Shown here one piece after another: positions 47,267 through 58,794 of a stretch of 64,000 nucleotides of DNA. The translations under genes were made by a program, and so were the position numbers. Source of the DNA: Marchantia polymorpha subsp. ruderalis. Lineage: Eukaryota > Streptophyta > Marchantiopsida > Marchantiales > Marchantiaceae. The stretch is taken from contig AP031357.1 in NCBI GenBank assembly GCA_037833965.1, positions 19,116,001-19,180,000 of the forward strand, in the 5' to 3' direction. Within the stretch, counting starts at the first letter, position 1, and every line of letters starts with the position of its first letter. Under the pieces are notes generated by a model. That model ran no database searches and was not told the origin of the DNA. It saw only the letters and a program-made list of their open reading frames with translations.

Positions 47267-47623
47267 GGGAGCCGCTAGTCACCATTCACTTTTTGCTATA
47301 CACCACTCAACCCCTACGCATTTTTCTCGCGCTCCGATTGGTTGGATTTAAAGCACTCTAAAAAATGAACACTAATAACGGCGGGCACAGAAGCGTTTGT
47401 GTTGATTATATTCAAAGTTTGTTGCTGCTTTTGTTGCGCACGAACACTGCAAAGCAACAGCTTTGACGTCACCGTCTTTGTTGTACCCGACTCGCTGGTA
47501 TGCAAAACAGTCACGATGTAGCTTTCATCAGCAAGGTGTGAATTTAGAGCCGCGCTGCTAGCCTTTAGACTAGCGCTTTTGAACGATTTGAAAATTGGAA
47601 GTGAGTGGTGACTAGAGGCTCCC
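47267..47623. mobile_element. hAT-type MITE, 357 bp
   Basis: Terminal inverted repeats GGGAGCCGCTAGTCACCATT on the left and GGGAGCCTCTAGTCACCACT on the right (reverse complement) agree at 18 of 20 positions and continue CACTT. The flanks TTAATCTA (47259-47266) and TTAATTTA (47624-47631) form an 8-bp target duplication with one difference, the hAT hallmark. The interior is GC-richer than its surroundings and non-coding. Confidence 0.8.
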
Positions 47624-47631
47624 TTAATTTA

Positions 47632-48299
47632 TACATATCTGTATCATTTACATTGAAAAAATCAAATATTATTTATTGATTAATTTGGACTAAGATTATT
47701 TTATAATAAAAATTTCTTCATTGAATTTTTTTTATCTTTGCATAGAATTCAGAATTCGATATGAGTGAATGTTTTCACAAAATGTCGAATATCTCTCATC
47801 GAACAAGTTCCTTTTATAGTTTTCCAAAATTATAGAAGAACAGAAAAATCGATAAGATCCTCGTTACCTTCGATCTCTTCAATTTTCCGAATGAAACATG
47901 TCAAGTTTGCATCTTTGTGGTGGCGGGAGGGTATATCAGCAGTACTTGATAGATAGTTCTATAAGCAGGGACGAATGCTCAAACCATAGCAAGTCATTTC
48001 TAAATCTAGCATTTCAAATCGAGAATTAAATCACGGGGAGTTAGAAGATTCGAACATCCGCTCGTTAGGGAGGGATTAGGAAACTCATCACTGGCTGCAT
48101 ATGTGTGGAATGTATTAAGAGATATAATGATTAGAGATATGTGAAAAAAAAAAAGAAAAAGGAAGGGAAGTGCTGCGGATAACGAATTTGGGAGTATATT
48201 AAACGTGAGGAAGACAAAAAGAAAACAGTGAAGTAATGCGCGACAAACCAGAGATGTGTGGAGCATGTGCCAAGTGTCCGAGATGATACAGACATGCTG
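47632..48299. other. Intergenic, no gene seen
   Basis: Distal upstream region of the SnRK1 gamma gene. It holds a purine run at 48145-48170 and no coding signature. Confidence 0.4.
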
Positions 48300-48500
48300 G
48301 AGGCTTACGAGGACGCCACGTCGCGCATCAGGCGTCGAAGCTTAGCAGACAGGCTTCTAAACTGAACACGTGCTCGGAGAGCGAGTGCCGCGCTCGCGGG
48401 AGCTGCGTAACTGGTCATCGTGGTCAAAGTAAAGGACCTCAACTACTGGAACCTCGCCACGTTTGCTTTGTATATAATTACCAGCTCGGTAATTCGCCCT
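48300..48500 (+). promoter_or_regulatory. Core promoter of the SnRK1 gamma gene
   Basis: A TATA box (tatataa, 48471-48477) precedes a CT-rich leader (tctctctccctctccctctc at about 48541) typical of plant 5' UTRs. Upstream are a palindromic G-box CACGTG (48367-48372) and a ccacgtcg ACGT element near 48316. G-box/ACGT elements are bZIP and bHLH sites, which would fit energy or ABA control of a SnRK1 subunit; that link is inferred. Confidence 0.6.
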
Positions 48501-50113
48501 CGTCGACTACGCAAGGCGCGGACACTCTCGTGAGTCCTCTTCTCTCTCCCTCTCCCTCTCTCTCAATAAACGACCGTCATCCGACGATCCGCGAGCTCCA
48601 CCTTGCGCCGTCTACAAAGTCAGTCGTTTCTTGCGAGATTTCATTGCGTTTGTCCTCGTGCTAATTTCGGTGTCCTCTCGAGCGTTTTTGGCCCATCCTC
48701 TCGCATAAATCGTCGGTTTCTCTACGTGTCTGCATTCGCGCGCTCTCGCTCTCGCTCTCGCTTGCTTTCTGAGGTGGGTGGATTCGGAGGCTGCTTTTTG
48801 GATCTTCATCCGAGTTGGAGTCTGTGTATGACCGATGTTAGTCTTTTTTCTTGATCCCGGCTTCGTTGCTTTTGAGTTGGGAAATGTCATGAATATTATC
48901 AGTATGCACACGAGTTGTAACGCGCGATTCAAAGGCCGCTATTCTCTTGTTACCGAACCCGTCGGTGCGACCATAGAGGATGCTGTAAGTGGTAGAGAGG
49001 GCGTCTTGAGTGCATCAGCTTTACCGCTAAAGAAATCAGGATCGATCTGGAGTAGCTGGTGTCGATAGCGGTAAGACCATTAATGCGAATCGCAAGTAAG
49101 AGGTGCAGGAATGGTATAGTTCAACCATCAGGACTTCTGATGTCTATGTACTATGTAGTCTCTGTTAGTGTCTTTATAGTTCTCTTGTAATCTACTTCAA
49201 GGTTCTTGAGTACTAAAGAAACGAATTCGTGATCTATTATGGCCTTTACTGCTGCAGTAGATGTATATGCCGTGAAGCGTTTGAGTTGCTCGAAGTTCGA
49301 CATTGACGACTGCCTGTAGAATAGACGCTCTTTCCGGTAGTAGATTCAACATCAGATCTTTCTCACTTAACATATGTGTGGTCGGATGTTTATTTTGGGA
49401 TCCTCTTATTCTTCCAGTCTATGTACTTCATTTGATGTTGATGTGGCGTGATCCTTGATTGTCAACATCTCGCTTAGCCGGATTCAAGTCCTCTTCCGTA
49501 TCTTTGTGCGATAGTATCGCCCAAAGATTTCTCATACCTTTCCCACAAAGATGAGGTGGTTCTCTCTCCAAAAGGTTGAGGTTTGAATAATGTTCTCGAT
49601 CTGCACTTAGAATTTGATTCTTGTTCTAACATGTGTTATCTATCTGCTCTAAGTCTGGGCGTGATGTGCCTACCATCCAGTCTGCTGTGTTGTTTGAAGG
49701 CTTGTTACGAAGTTGGGTGCAAGTTTCTCGGTGACTAGAGTTAACGTAGGTCAACAGAGGGGTGTTAGGGTCGTGCGGACATGGTTGGAAGTTTACGAAC
49801 GTATTTCAATCCGTAGAAATTAGCAAATTTTTCGTTGTCCGTCAATACCAGATCATGTATAATGCCTAGATTTTCTTTAGTAAGTCCAGGCGCAGTATTT
49901 ATGTATATCAGTAACGAGCTCCGACATGAGCTATGTTAGCACCGAGACGCATCTCATCATGTAGATCTTTTGATTGCGTAAAGTGTATACGCTCACACTT
50001 GTATAGTTTACTTCGAAATGTGTCAATTATAGTAGTTTTAATCGCGAACATTTCTTATGATAACCTGGTATTCATTGCCATTTCAGAAGAAAAGAAGGAA
50101 AGATTTTGAAGAC
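48501..50113 (+). other. 5' UTR with a probable 1.3-kb leader intron
   Basis: Leader exon about 48500-48773 ending ctgag, donor gtgggt at 48774, acceptor tgccatttcag ending at 50086, then 27 nt to the ATG. No coding exon was found between. Long leader introns are common in plant housekeeping genes. The donor choice is a best guess. Confidence 0.5.
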
Positions 50114-52618
50114 ATGACTACTCTTCAGGATACCGTTAAGGACAATCATAGTAGAGAGGAGCTCATGAAATTATGGGAGGAGCATGACAATTTCTTCGGA
50201 AAAGGAATCCCCCCAGGCGTGCAGGAGATTCTAAATAATGCTTTCTCTAAGGTGCCAGTTTCATCGTTTCCGGACCTTCCTTCGGGAGAAGGTAATGTCC
50301 CTCTTGGATGTTTATAACACACGCGCAAGAAAAAAGCAGGAGCTGCCCAAGTTGAGCTTCTCTGTACTATTATTGAAGACGAACTCTTCGCAACTCTTTG
50401 CTGGAATCAAATATCTTGTTCACTTTGTTTCAAGCTCAAATTCTTCTCCATACTCAGTAAATCTCTTGGATGTCTGCAGTTGTTGAAGTTTCTGCCGATG
50501 ACTCCATCGCGGATACAGTCAAAATTTTGTCCAAGAACCACATCATGTCTGCACCTGTGAGGAACCCAAATGCGGATAGTAATGATCCATGGTCTACTCG
50601 ATATATTGGTATGGTGGATTACCCCGCCGTGGTTCTCTGGGTACTGGAGCAAGCCGAACTCGCAGCGACGGCACTGGCTGCTGGAACTGCAGCTGCTGTC
50701 GGAGTTGGTGCTGGTGCAGCCGGAGCACTAGGGGCACTTGTACTGGGCATGACTGGCCCAGCTGCCATTGCAGGATTAGCAGCAGCAGCTGTGGGAGCTG
50801 CCATTGCAGGTATGTGACGAATGACAACAGAGTTTGAAAGAAAGAGAAACTAGGTTACACGTCTGGATGGCATGATAGCGCTCTCTGGAAGCAATCTCTC
50901 AAATGTAGTCCACTGGAGTTTAGCTTGATACTCAAGATTCATGCAAGGCTACTGAAGGCATTGCTGACTTATAGTTATCTGAAGTCTAAGGGCTTTTAAA
51001 AACTGTAGAATCCTTGAACGGGGGCGAATCAGGTGATGTGGGCTTATGAGTACATAGAACGTTTGCGTTGTCGCGTTATTTCGATTTTAAGCTCATCAGC
51101 ACGTGTGGGGTTTGTGACAGGTGGAGTGGCAGCAGAGAAAGGGGTTGGGAAAGATGCTCAAACAGCTGCCAACGCTCTTGGCGAAGATTTTTACAAAGTT
51201 ATTCTAGAAGAGGAGCCATTCAAATCGATAACGGTATGAGAATTTCACCTGTCTTAGCAAAGTTTTTTCATTCAGTGCTTGATAGAAGTTATCATCTTCC
51301 TTGGCTAACAGCGAAGCATACGCTTTTGCTTATATACTCTCCTTACAAGAAGAAGTTAGCTCATACCGTGGAAACTGTTTAGCATGCCGCCAGCTTATAT
51401 AGAACCTTGGTACTCTTGCACTGCAGGTGGAAGAAATTACCAATTCATACCGCTGGGCCCCGTTTCTCCCTATTCAACCGGATGACTCGATGCTAACTGT
51501 CCTTCTGCTCCTATCCAAGTTCAGACTCAGAAGCATACCTATCGTCGAAGCTGATAAACCGCGTGTGGAGAACGTTATCACGCAGTCAGCAGTTGTCAGA
51601 GGTCTTGCTCAATGTCACGGTCGTGATTGGTTTGACTGCATTGCAAACAAGACTCTTGCGCAGCTGGGACTTCCAAAAATGTCTGCAGATCAGGTAAATG
51701 TCCTCTCCTGGATTGGTAATAATTCTCACTTCAATGATCATCAATCGCAGGTTGTTATATACCTTGATCCTTGAATTTAACACGCAGTCGTTTCCGAAGT
51801 ATCTGATTATAAAGTATCGTTCAGATATACAACTTAACATAAGTTTCTACTAGTTCTGACTTTTACAAGGGATGTTAACTTCCAAAGTTGAGCTTGGCAG
51901 AACAGTCTCTAAAACGTACTTCTTTGGCAGGTGGTCTACGTGGAAGGTGATAAGCTCATTTTGGAAGCTTTTATATTAATGAGAGAGTCAGGAGTAGGAG
52001 GTTTACCTGTGGTTGAAGGTGCTGAGCGGAAAGTAGTCGGGAGTATCACAGTTCGAGACGTGCGGTATCTACTATTGAAGCCTCAAATTTTTGCGCGACG
52101 CAAGTAAGTAAAGAAAGATGCTATAAACATCAAGTTGCATATAATATGTACCATATATTCTGGTAGTTTTTTAGCACCGAGAAGTAACGACGCTAGAGTT
52201 GAGGCCATCAGTCTTCAGGAGAACTACTAGTTAGGAATCTTACCTTGAAGTTTAATCACACCATGACATGTCTATGATGTCAAAGTGACGTCTGTTGACG
52301 GACGGTGTTCTGCTTTCTTGCAGAGAGTTGACTGTCATGGACTTCATGAATATCGCGGACTCCTTGGGCAAGCAAGACGACAATACTGCAAAGTTCTTTC
52401 CGCCTCTCACATGCAAAACATCTGCTACCTTGATCGAGGTTATCAATTCGCTGGCTAGAGAAAATGCCCACCGTATTTACCTGGTTGACGATGGATCAAG
52501 TATTTCAGGTGTAATCAGTATCCGGGATATTATCTCATGCTTCGTCAGCGAACCAGAAGGATACTTTGAGAAATATTTTGGAGGCGCATTTCAGGATGCT
52601 ATCGAAGCAAAGAAGTGA
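50114..52618 (+). CDS. SnRK1 regulatory gamma subunit (KING1-like CBS-domain protein)
   Basis: Six coding exons: 50114-50291, 50480-50809, 51121-51233, 51427-51693, 51931-52103, 52324-52618; GT...AG throughout, phases agree, 1356 nt, 451 aa. Residues 1-59 are acidic/charged, with KVPVSSFPDLPSGE. CBS1 about 60-117 (HIMSAPVRNP, RYIGMVDYPAVVLWVL); CBS2 about 208-296 (YRWAPFLPIQPDDSMLTVLL, VENVITQSAVVRGLA); CBS3 about 297-354 (GVGGLPVVEG, VVGSITVRDVRYLL); CBS4 about 375-435 (HRIYLVDDGSSISGVISIRD), then EPEGYFEKYFGGAF. This matches the KING1 lineage of plant SNF1-related kinase gamma subunits, which bind nucleotides and scaffold the energy-sensing kinase. Odd: residues about 118-171 are an Ala/Gly-rich hydrophobic insertion. 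The start is the first ATG after the leader intron. Confidence 0.9.
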
Positions 52619-54975
52619 ATGTGTTTCATAGTCTCCTCCGGAATAAAGGTCGGTTGTAAAGCACTTCCTCGTTGTGCATAGGCTTGTATAGTCTTAGAAA
52701 GTGGTTTATTCTGCACCAAATTTGACCGCCATTGCGGAAGGCATTTTTGTCCAAACATACGACCGATTATGAGAGCCCATTTGTGTCAATATTGGCTCCT
52801 GACGTTTTCCCGAACGTTTCGGGCCCTCGACAATGGGTATAGAAGGATTGCACATGCCAGCATGTAGCGGAAGGTAGACTTGTCCTTGATAGAAAAGGCT
52901 TTGATACGTTAGTTCCTTGATGGTAACATTCACAGCAATGCATCATGGCCTACCGCAGATACAAAGCAGATTGTCTGCAGTGTAGATTTTCCGATGACAT
53001 TCACACCAGCAATTGATTTCAAAAATAAATTGCGAGAGAACGAAACAGATTTCAGGTACATTGTAAATTCATACAAAAAACTAAAAGTTTCATTCACTCA
53101 TGATAATTGGGAGATGACTACTTTTCCTTCTTGAAAAGTCTGAAAGACCTCCCATGTGTACGCTTTGTTTGCCGTTGATAAAAAAATTTGCACTTGCAAT
53201 TCGAATTCTGCTCGATAACAGTTCTTTCGAGGGTTTAACTTCCAACCAGATTTTCCTTTAGATTACTTTCTTTCCCTCTTAAAGTTCCTCCATATTAATT
53301 TAACAGTGGCGGCACTTCTCGTTCCTCGAAGAACATATTTTGAAAACTGGACTTGCCATTAATGTCAAACCTTAGAAACATAATCCTTATGCTGCTTTTG
53401 AGCCTGTGCAATTGAAAATGGAAAAAAGAAATTAGATGTAAATAATTTTATGAAATTCTCAAACAAAAATTCGGATCATAATATACAAACATATAATCCT
53501 CTACTTACTTCATTTGTGAGGCTGAACAGTGAAATTGGTCCAAAAATATGAAAACAAACGTTAGATGTTTTAAGCGAAAGAAAGTGAAACGACATGAGTT
53601 GTCAACAGGAAAAAGAGGTTGGGAAAGAAAACATGACCCGAGAGAAGTAGCACGCTGAAAACTTAGATGACGTTCAAATTCGGAACTTTCAGCTTAAAAA
53701 GTAAAATAAATTCAAATTGGATGACAAGACTGCAAAATATTGATTTCAATTTCTACCGCTACTGAACATAACCCCCTTGATCATTGACGATTCCTCCAAC
53801 AATCAGTTATCGCTAAAATCTCTTTTTGTCCTGTAATTCACCTCCAGCAGTTAAAAAGTTCAAAAAACTTCTTATCCATTAGAAAAGAGTTCACGGAGTA
53901 GACATGACCTTCCGATTTATACGCCAATCGTCAATCCTTCATAAGCTGTAGACTACTCACATTCCAACATTAGCCGCCAGAAAATTTGCATCAGGCGGCT
54001 AAGGTTGGAATGTGAAACCCCGTACAGCATACCACATACAACCTCCTGATAGATACAAGCAGACATTGTCCGAAGTAGCAAGTAAAACACATCCACCCAA
54101 ACCGGAAAACGTAGGCCACGATGTAAACGTAGGTAGTTTACTTGAATGACTCTTCACTATCTACCACAGGATCCACAATCACATAGCACTTCCAGAGACA
54201 TGCAGTTCCCCACGAGAAGTTTTCAGGTGAAGGAGGAAAACATTCTCGTCCTTAAAGACGGAGGATACATCGGATATCCAGTCTCAAGAAAAGATGGCGA
54301 ATGGGCCTTTGTCCAAAGTGCATTCAAGTTTTTACTTTCTTCATGACTTCCTTCACAACTGCTGATTCTCCTGACAAAAGACAAGTGTTTGATATTACAA
54401 GTTTACACGACGAATTCGTGTAACAAAAAATTGCAGAGCTGGAGACAGATAGAGATACCCAAACATCACTAACATGATTGGCATTGTTCCATGGAGGCCG
54501 ATCTATGAAAGCTGAACTAAATAGTCATAAGAATCTAGCTGCACCCTCCACTCTGACATTTTCTTCTAAATTTCTTCTTGCATCAGGCAGGTCCGTACTC
54601 TTTACAGAATCCGGAACTTCTTCAATCCTACATGAAAACGCGAATTCTCCAACGATGAACAGTTATCGAACAACAGAACAGGGTACATATCTGCCAGTTA
54701 CCAATCGATCGCAATGGAACTGAAGTAGGGCAACGGTCCGTGGCTTCGTGATAGACCTCTGATTAGCCACGGGAATCGAGCCAAATATCCACAGAAAACG
54801 GGAAAGTCCTACTCCCATCTGTTCGAGGTTTGCAACCAAGATGTCACGAAGTAGCATACACTAGAGATCCACCTCGTTCCAAGCTCGTCTCTGTGGCAAT
54901 TCATCCTAAATGTGTGTCTAGCTATAATTTGCTGGCTGCATCGCTTGCGAGCAAGTCACATACAATCATTTTACA
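52619..54975. other. Convergent intergenic region
   Basis: Holds the 3' UTR of the SnRK1 gamma gene and the 3' side of the serine palmitoyltransferase small-subunit gene, which face each other. No coding frame with a family signature; a 66-aa plus-strand frame at 54146 is unrecognised. A strong hairpin lies at 53958-54014. Confidence 0.5.
53958..54014. repeat. 21-bp inverted repeat (hairpin, 15-nt loop)
   Basis: cacattccaacattagccgc-c (53958-53978) is the reverse complement of 53994-54014 with one mismatch. The loop is agaaaatttgcatca. It lies between convergent genes. It could be a tiny MITE, a transcript hairpin or chance; the sequence alone cannot decide. Confidence 0.85.
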
Positions 54976-55323
54976 CTACCCAGCACCATTTACAATAATT
55001 GGCATCCGCCGAGCTGCCGGCCAGTCTCTAAAAGCCTTCGCCGACCATTCGAAACAGTGCATCGCGAAATCGGAACTGCTGTAGGCAACAAACCACAGCA
55101 GCAAAAGGACGAGCATATTAAAAAGGCAACGCTCCCACCAATCCAACATGTACAACCCGAATGTCACATTGTAGACGTATATCTTCGAATCCACCCAATG
55201 CCACGCTTTCTGCACTACCCCTCCTCTCACCGGAAGCCTAGCGGTCGCCCCAGCCGTTCCATTCTGCTGCTGCTGCTGCCGCCCGATCTGACTCCCCTGA
55301 CCGAACTTCCACCGGTTCCGCAT
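54976..55323 (-). CDS. Serine palmitoyltransferase small subunit (ssSPT)
   Basis: Single exon, 115 aa from the ATG at 55321-55323. The core at about 44-90 reads HWVDSKIYVYNVTFGLYMLD, then WWERCLFNMLVLLLLWFVAY, closely like plant ssSPT (W-V-x-R-K-I-Y...YNVTFGLYMLDWWER.LFN) with one membrane helix (LFNMLVLLLLWFVAY). Such subunits sit in the ER, bind the LCB1/LCB2 heterodimer and raise its activity in the first step of sphingolipid synthesis. Plant homologues I know are about 56-60 residues. This one carries an N-terminal Gln/Gly-rich extension (RQQQQQNGTAGATARLPVRG) and about 20 extra C-terminal residues. The upstream DNA is GC/CT-rich, as a promoter should be. A shorter form starting later is not possible, because no in-frame ATG lies between the two. 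Confidence 0.85.
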   Translation of the reverse strand: MRNRWKFGQGSQIGRQQQQQNGTAGATARLPVRGGVVQKAWHWVDSKIYVYNVTFGLYMLDWWERCLFNMLVLLLLWFVAYSSSDFAMHCFEWSAKAFRDWPAARRMPIIVNGAG

Positions 55324-57354
55324 CCTTCGACAAAACCCCAATGCCTAACAGTACATGCAGACCGTGCCAGCCCTCGAGCTCACTCTGCGCCCCGCCCCGC
55401 CCCTCCCCTCCCCTCCCTGCACTACAGGATCGATCTCGCCACACCGTTCGCTCCCTCGAGAATTTCGGCACGAGAAAATCCCTCTACTCCACCGGACGGT
55501 TTACTGGCACACACTGATTTCGAAAATTCTGTACCTCCCAGACGCAGCACTCGAAATCGCAACGAGTCGACGACGATCCAGAATTCGAGTCAGAGCATTC
55601 GATCGCCAAATTGTCCAGAAAAGCACGAGACGAAGGCCCGCCTGCTCGATCCCGAGTCCCAAGGGCCCTTCCAAGTCGCAATCCTGGGAAACAGCCCGCG
55701 GACGATGGAATTAGCCTTTAGGTCACTCACTCCGTAGGAATCATGATCCTCTACCCCTTCTGGCTGGCTCTCACTATCCGCCCGCCCGCCCGCACGCAAG
55801 ACAGCTTCGCTGCACTTTCCCGCAAACTCATCACGATCACGATCACGGCAAGCTCGCACTCCAAATTCCCGCATCCCTAGGAAGATACCAGATCGACGAC
55901 CCAGATCTATTCCGCTCGCATTTAAGTCCAGCTCTCACGTGCTGAGAATAAGACGGACGTCCGAGAGTATCCTGTCTCATCGGAGGAATTAATTGTTGTC
56001 CGGCATTCCGTCGCTCGTATACGGCAGGGCGTCTGGCGGTCGTCTGGCTAGAACGGGAGCCCTAGCTCTTCGTTTGCTGAGGGCGTGGAAGCTCACGGCA
56101 TTCCGGTTCTCACTCGCTTCTGAGTTTACTGCATCGATATGAGCTCTGGACGCCCTTTCTAACGCTGGAAGATGTGGGACATCTTTTGATCGTCCTCCTA
56201 CTTTATTCACATTTTTCTCTTTGACATGATCTGGCCTCAATTTAAGCGAGGCAATGTTTTTCTCTCGATGGCATTATAATCATCTCTAGCACCAATGGCC
56301 CATGGTCTTGAGAACTGTTTTTTTTTGGTCCCGATGTCTGATTCTATCTGCTTCTGTCATGATTCTGGCCAAGGTATTCTTGGACAAGCTTTATTCTCGC
56401 CCGATTGCCCAAGTTTCTATTCTGCCAATTCTACTCCCTGACGATTGGTACCGTATAAATTAAATCTTCTGCAGAATTCAAAATGTCTGTAATCTACACA
56501 CTTCAATGCACTTTTACTCTCTGCATAGACTTTCTTTGCTGGCTTCGACACCTCAGTATTTATGTCATGTTGTAAAGACCAATCCAACCTTTATATTTCT
56601 TCATTGTTTAATCAAGTCCATATTTTCGTTCTTTTATCCATGATTTGTAGATGAAAAGTCTTTATTTCTTTCAAGTACATTATATCCCGAATTATCACCA
56701 TATCTTCCACTCATGAGAAAAAAATTATTCAATTTCAGTATACTTGAGAATCTGTTGGAAACTAAGTGGCAATAATCACTCCATGTTCACTTTTCAACAC
56801 ATATCAAAATATTTGTAACTAGAATATCAAAAGTTCAATGATGTGAAGACAATGCACTTGTGATGTTTATATCAGATGATGTGTTATGATTATATGAACA
56901 AATGTATTATCTATATCAACTAGCTCCAATCATGTTACTATCCATGCACCTCATGTTTTTTCTCTGCTTTGCTTACATATAGTGTGCAATTTCATATGTT
57001 TATTTTGATTTTTCAGTTAAAATTGCAAGTGAATGTTTTATAGATTTTAACTCGTGTCTTTTGACTACTCAAGTTAGCTAGAATTTGATTAAGGTTTAGA
57101 TAATTCCAAATCTTGAAACTCTATAACACTTTCATTATATAAGAGAGCTAGCAGAAGCTATCTTATATCTTTAGACACCTCTTTGCATTCCTTAACAAAG
57201 CATGAAGTGTTTTTGTTGATGTAGTATTAGAGCTCAATCACATATCTTAAGAGTTCGTTATCCACCATCAGTACTTGTGCACTAACGATGTATAATCATA
57301 TTTTTTAGAGGTATCAAATACAATTCCATAAATAAACAAAATGATGGTTGAGTT
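55324..57354. other. ssSPT promoter/leader, then AT-rich spacer
   Basis: 55324-56260 is GC-rich with pyrimidine runs on the coding strand of ssSPT and no credible gene; the overlapping frames on both strands look compositional. 56261-57354 is AT-rich with nothing recognised. Confidence 0.45.
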
Positions 57355-57826
57355 CGCTACATGCAAAAATACATAATGTATTTCATGTGCAACGAGTACT
57401 TTGTGTCTTAAAAAGAGAGAGTTCTGTAACCATCTTTAGTTAGTTAGAACTAAGGTATGAATTATTCAAGATAAAGTTATAATTACTTTAGCATGTACCA
57501 GTCATAGTTGCCACAATCCGCGTGCTTGGTGGATAGAGAATACATTTGTTAGTTGACAGCACCACCCAGCAATCCATGTGCTTGCTAGGTAAGGATTGAG
57601 TGTGCTAGTTGAGAGTGACACTTCAACCATTAGTGTGTTTATTAGTGTTATCCGCCACGTCATCTATCCACTATGAGTGGAATGGATGGTAAGTATGAAT
57701 TACTATCTCCTTGTACTTGTTGGTATATGCTATATAAGGGAAAGTTTAATCATTCTTGGTATCTTTGATTTTCAGAATTTATATTTTCATATTTGAATAC
57801 GTTTCTCTTTAAATCTTGGTATTACA
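57355..57826 (+). mobile_element. Family B remnant: scrap of pol end plus old LTR
   Basis: 57365-57424 contains shuffled pieces of the pol C-terminus (aaaatacataatgtatttca; atgtgcaacgag; tcttaaaa) and a decayed polypurine tract. The LTR at 57425-57826 (TGTAACC...TTACA, 402 bp) is collinear with element B's LTR including the TATA region (gctatataaggg), but is clearly diverged and has lost most of the gccacgtcagc motifs. An old relative of the young copy. Confidence 0.88.
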
Positions 57827-57827
57827 A

Positions 57828-58794
57828 CCATGTGCACAATCCGTGTTTTGAGCATGGGAGCGTGATGGAAATCATAATGTTTAGAGTCAGATCATGATCA
57901 CTAAAGATCAAAACTAGCAAACGCGGCATTGCAACCGTCCAATATTGTAGCATCCACTGAAATAAAAACGTACGTCTCGTCGCTCAAAAGAACACATACA
58001 AAAAAAATTATCTAACCTTCTGCATTGATCTCAGCAACAATAGCCAAGTGCATCTTCTATTTGTTGAGCTGATATGATGTGTCAAGTACAACCATTTTGA
58101 CGTAAGTTTTGGCAGCACGTCTTCATGCTACCTCAATTTATAAAACATGATGGATTTTTCCATCATGCAATTTGATTTCATAAAAGAAATTTGCATCTAC
58201 AGTCTTTTTTTTAATCAAAATTTTGAGCATCGTCATGACATCTGTGGCAAGTGTTGTACGTGTAGATGTTGATAGGAAATTCCAAACATCTCTTGTCGTG
58301 TATCCAAGATCTGCGACAATGATTTTGCGCATATGTGAGAGAATTTTCATCTTATCTTTGACGTATGTCTTAACATTGTCGCAAAGTAGATAAAATTTCT
58401 TAGTGTGTGTATTGCAGGCCGTTGTGGGTAGGGTCGCTCTCTAAGTGTGATCTCAGCCGAACACACATAGTTCATTCTCTTCAAATTTTAACATCTAATA
58501 CCCGATGTTGTATGGTGAAATAATATTAATACTAGCCAAATAGTTGATCATGAGTATGCTAGATATGACTAACTCTAGCTAGTTATGACTAAGTCACCAA
58601 AGTGAGAGTCAGCTCGGAGGTTGCAAACCAACGGTTCGTTGCATGATGAAGTTCCGAATAATGAAGTCGTGTTGCGCAGCAAAGTCCTCGTAAGCTTTAC
58701 GTGCTGTTGTGTGCGTTGGAAATAATTCGCCGACTGGAAGTTCATACTGTTCCTGAGCAAGTACGGCGTTTACAACTTCCCAATCTTTTAGCAC
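57828..58794 (-). pseudogene. Mutator-like (MULE/FAR1-type) transposase relic
   Basis: Reading downward: LPVGELFPTHTTARKAYEDF and AAQHDFIIRNF (58794-58626), like the N-terminal FAR1/MULE DNA-binding region; after an LTR insert, KMKILSHMRKIIVADLGYTT, RDVWNFLST, VMTMLKILIKKKTVDANFFY, EIKLHDGKIHHVL (58350-58138); then in shifting frames KMVVLDTSYQLNK with a stop, AIVAEINAEG (first catalytic-Asp block, VVxxDTSYxxN) and FQWMLQY with SDHDLTLN (second block, T/S-D-x-D/Q). Stops and frameshifts throughout. It is cut off at 57827 by the family-B LTR, so the C-terminal third and the SWIM zinc finger are missing. Confidence 0.75.
58494..58625 (+). repeat. Internally deleted LTR fragment of family A
   Basis: Starts tctaatacccgatgttg (compare tgtaagaccgggtgttg at 3604), runs through the ctagctagttatgacta block, then jumps to agagtcagctcggaggttgca, the LTR end. 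About 700 bp of the middle is missing. It sits inside the MULE transposase relic and interrupts its frame. Confidence 0.8.
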
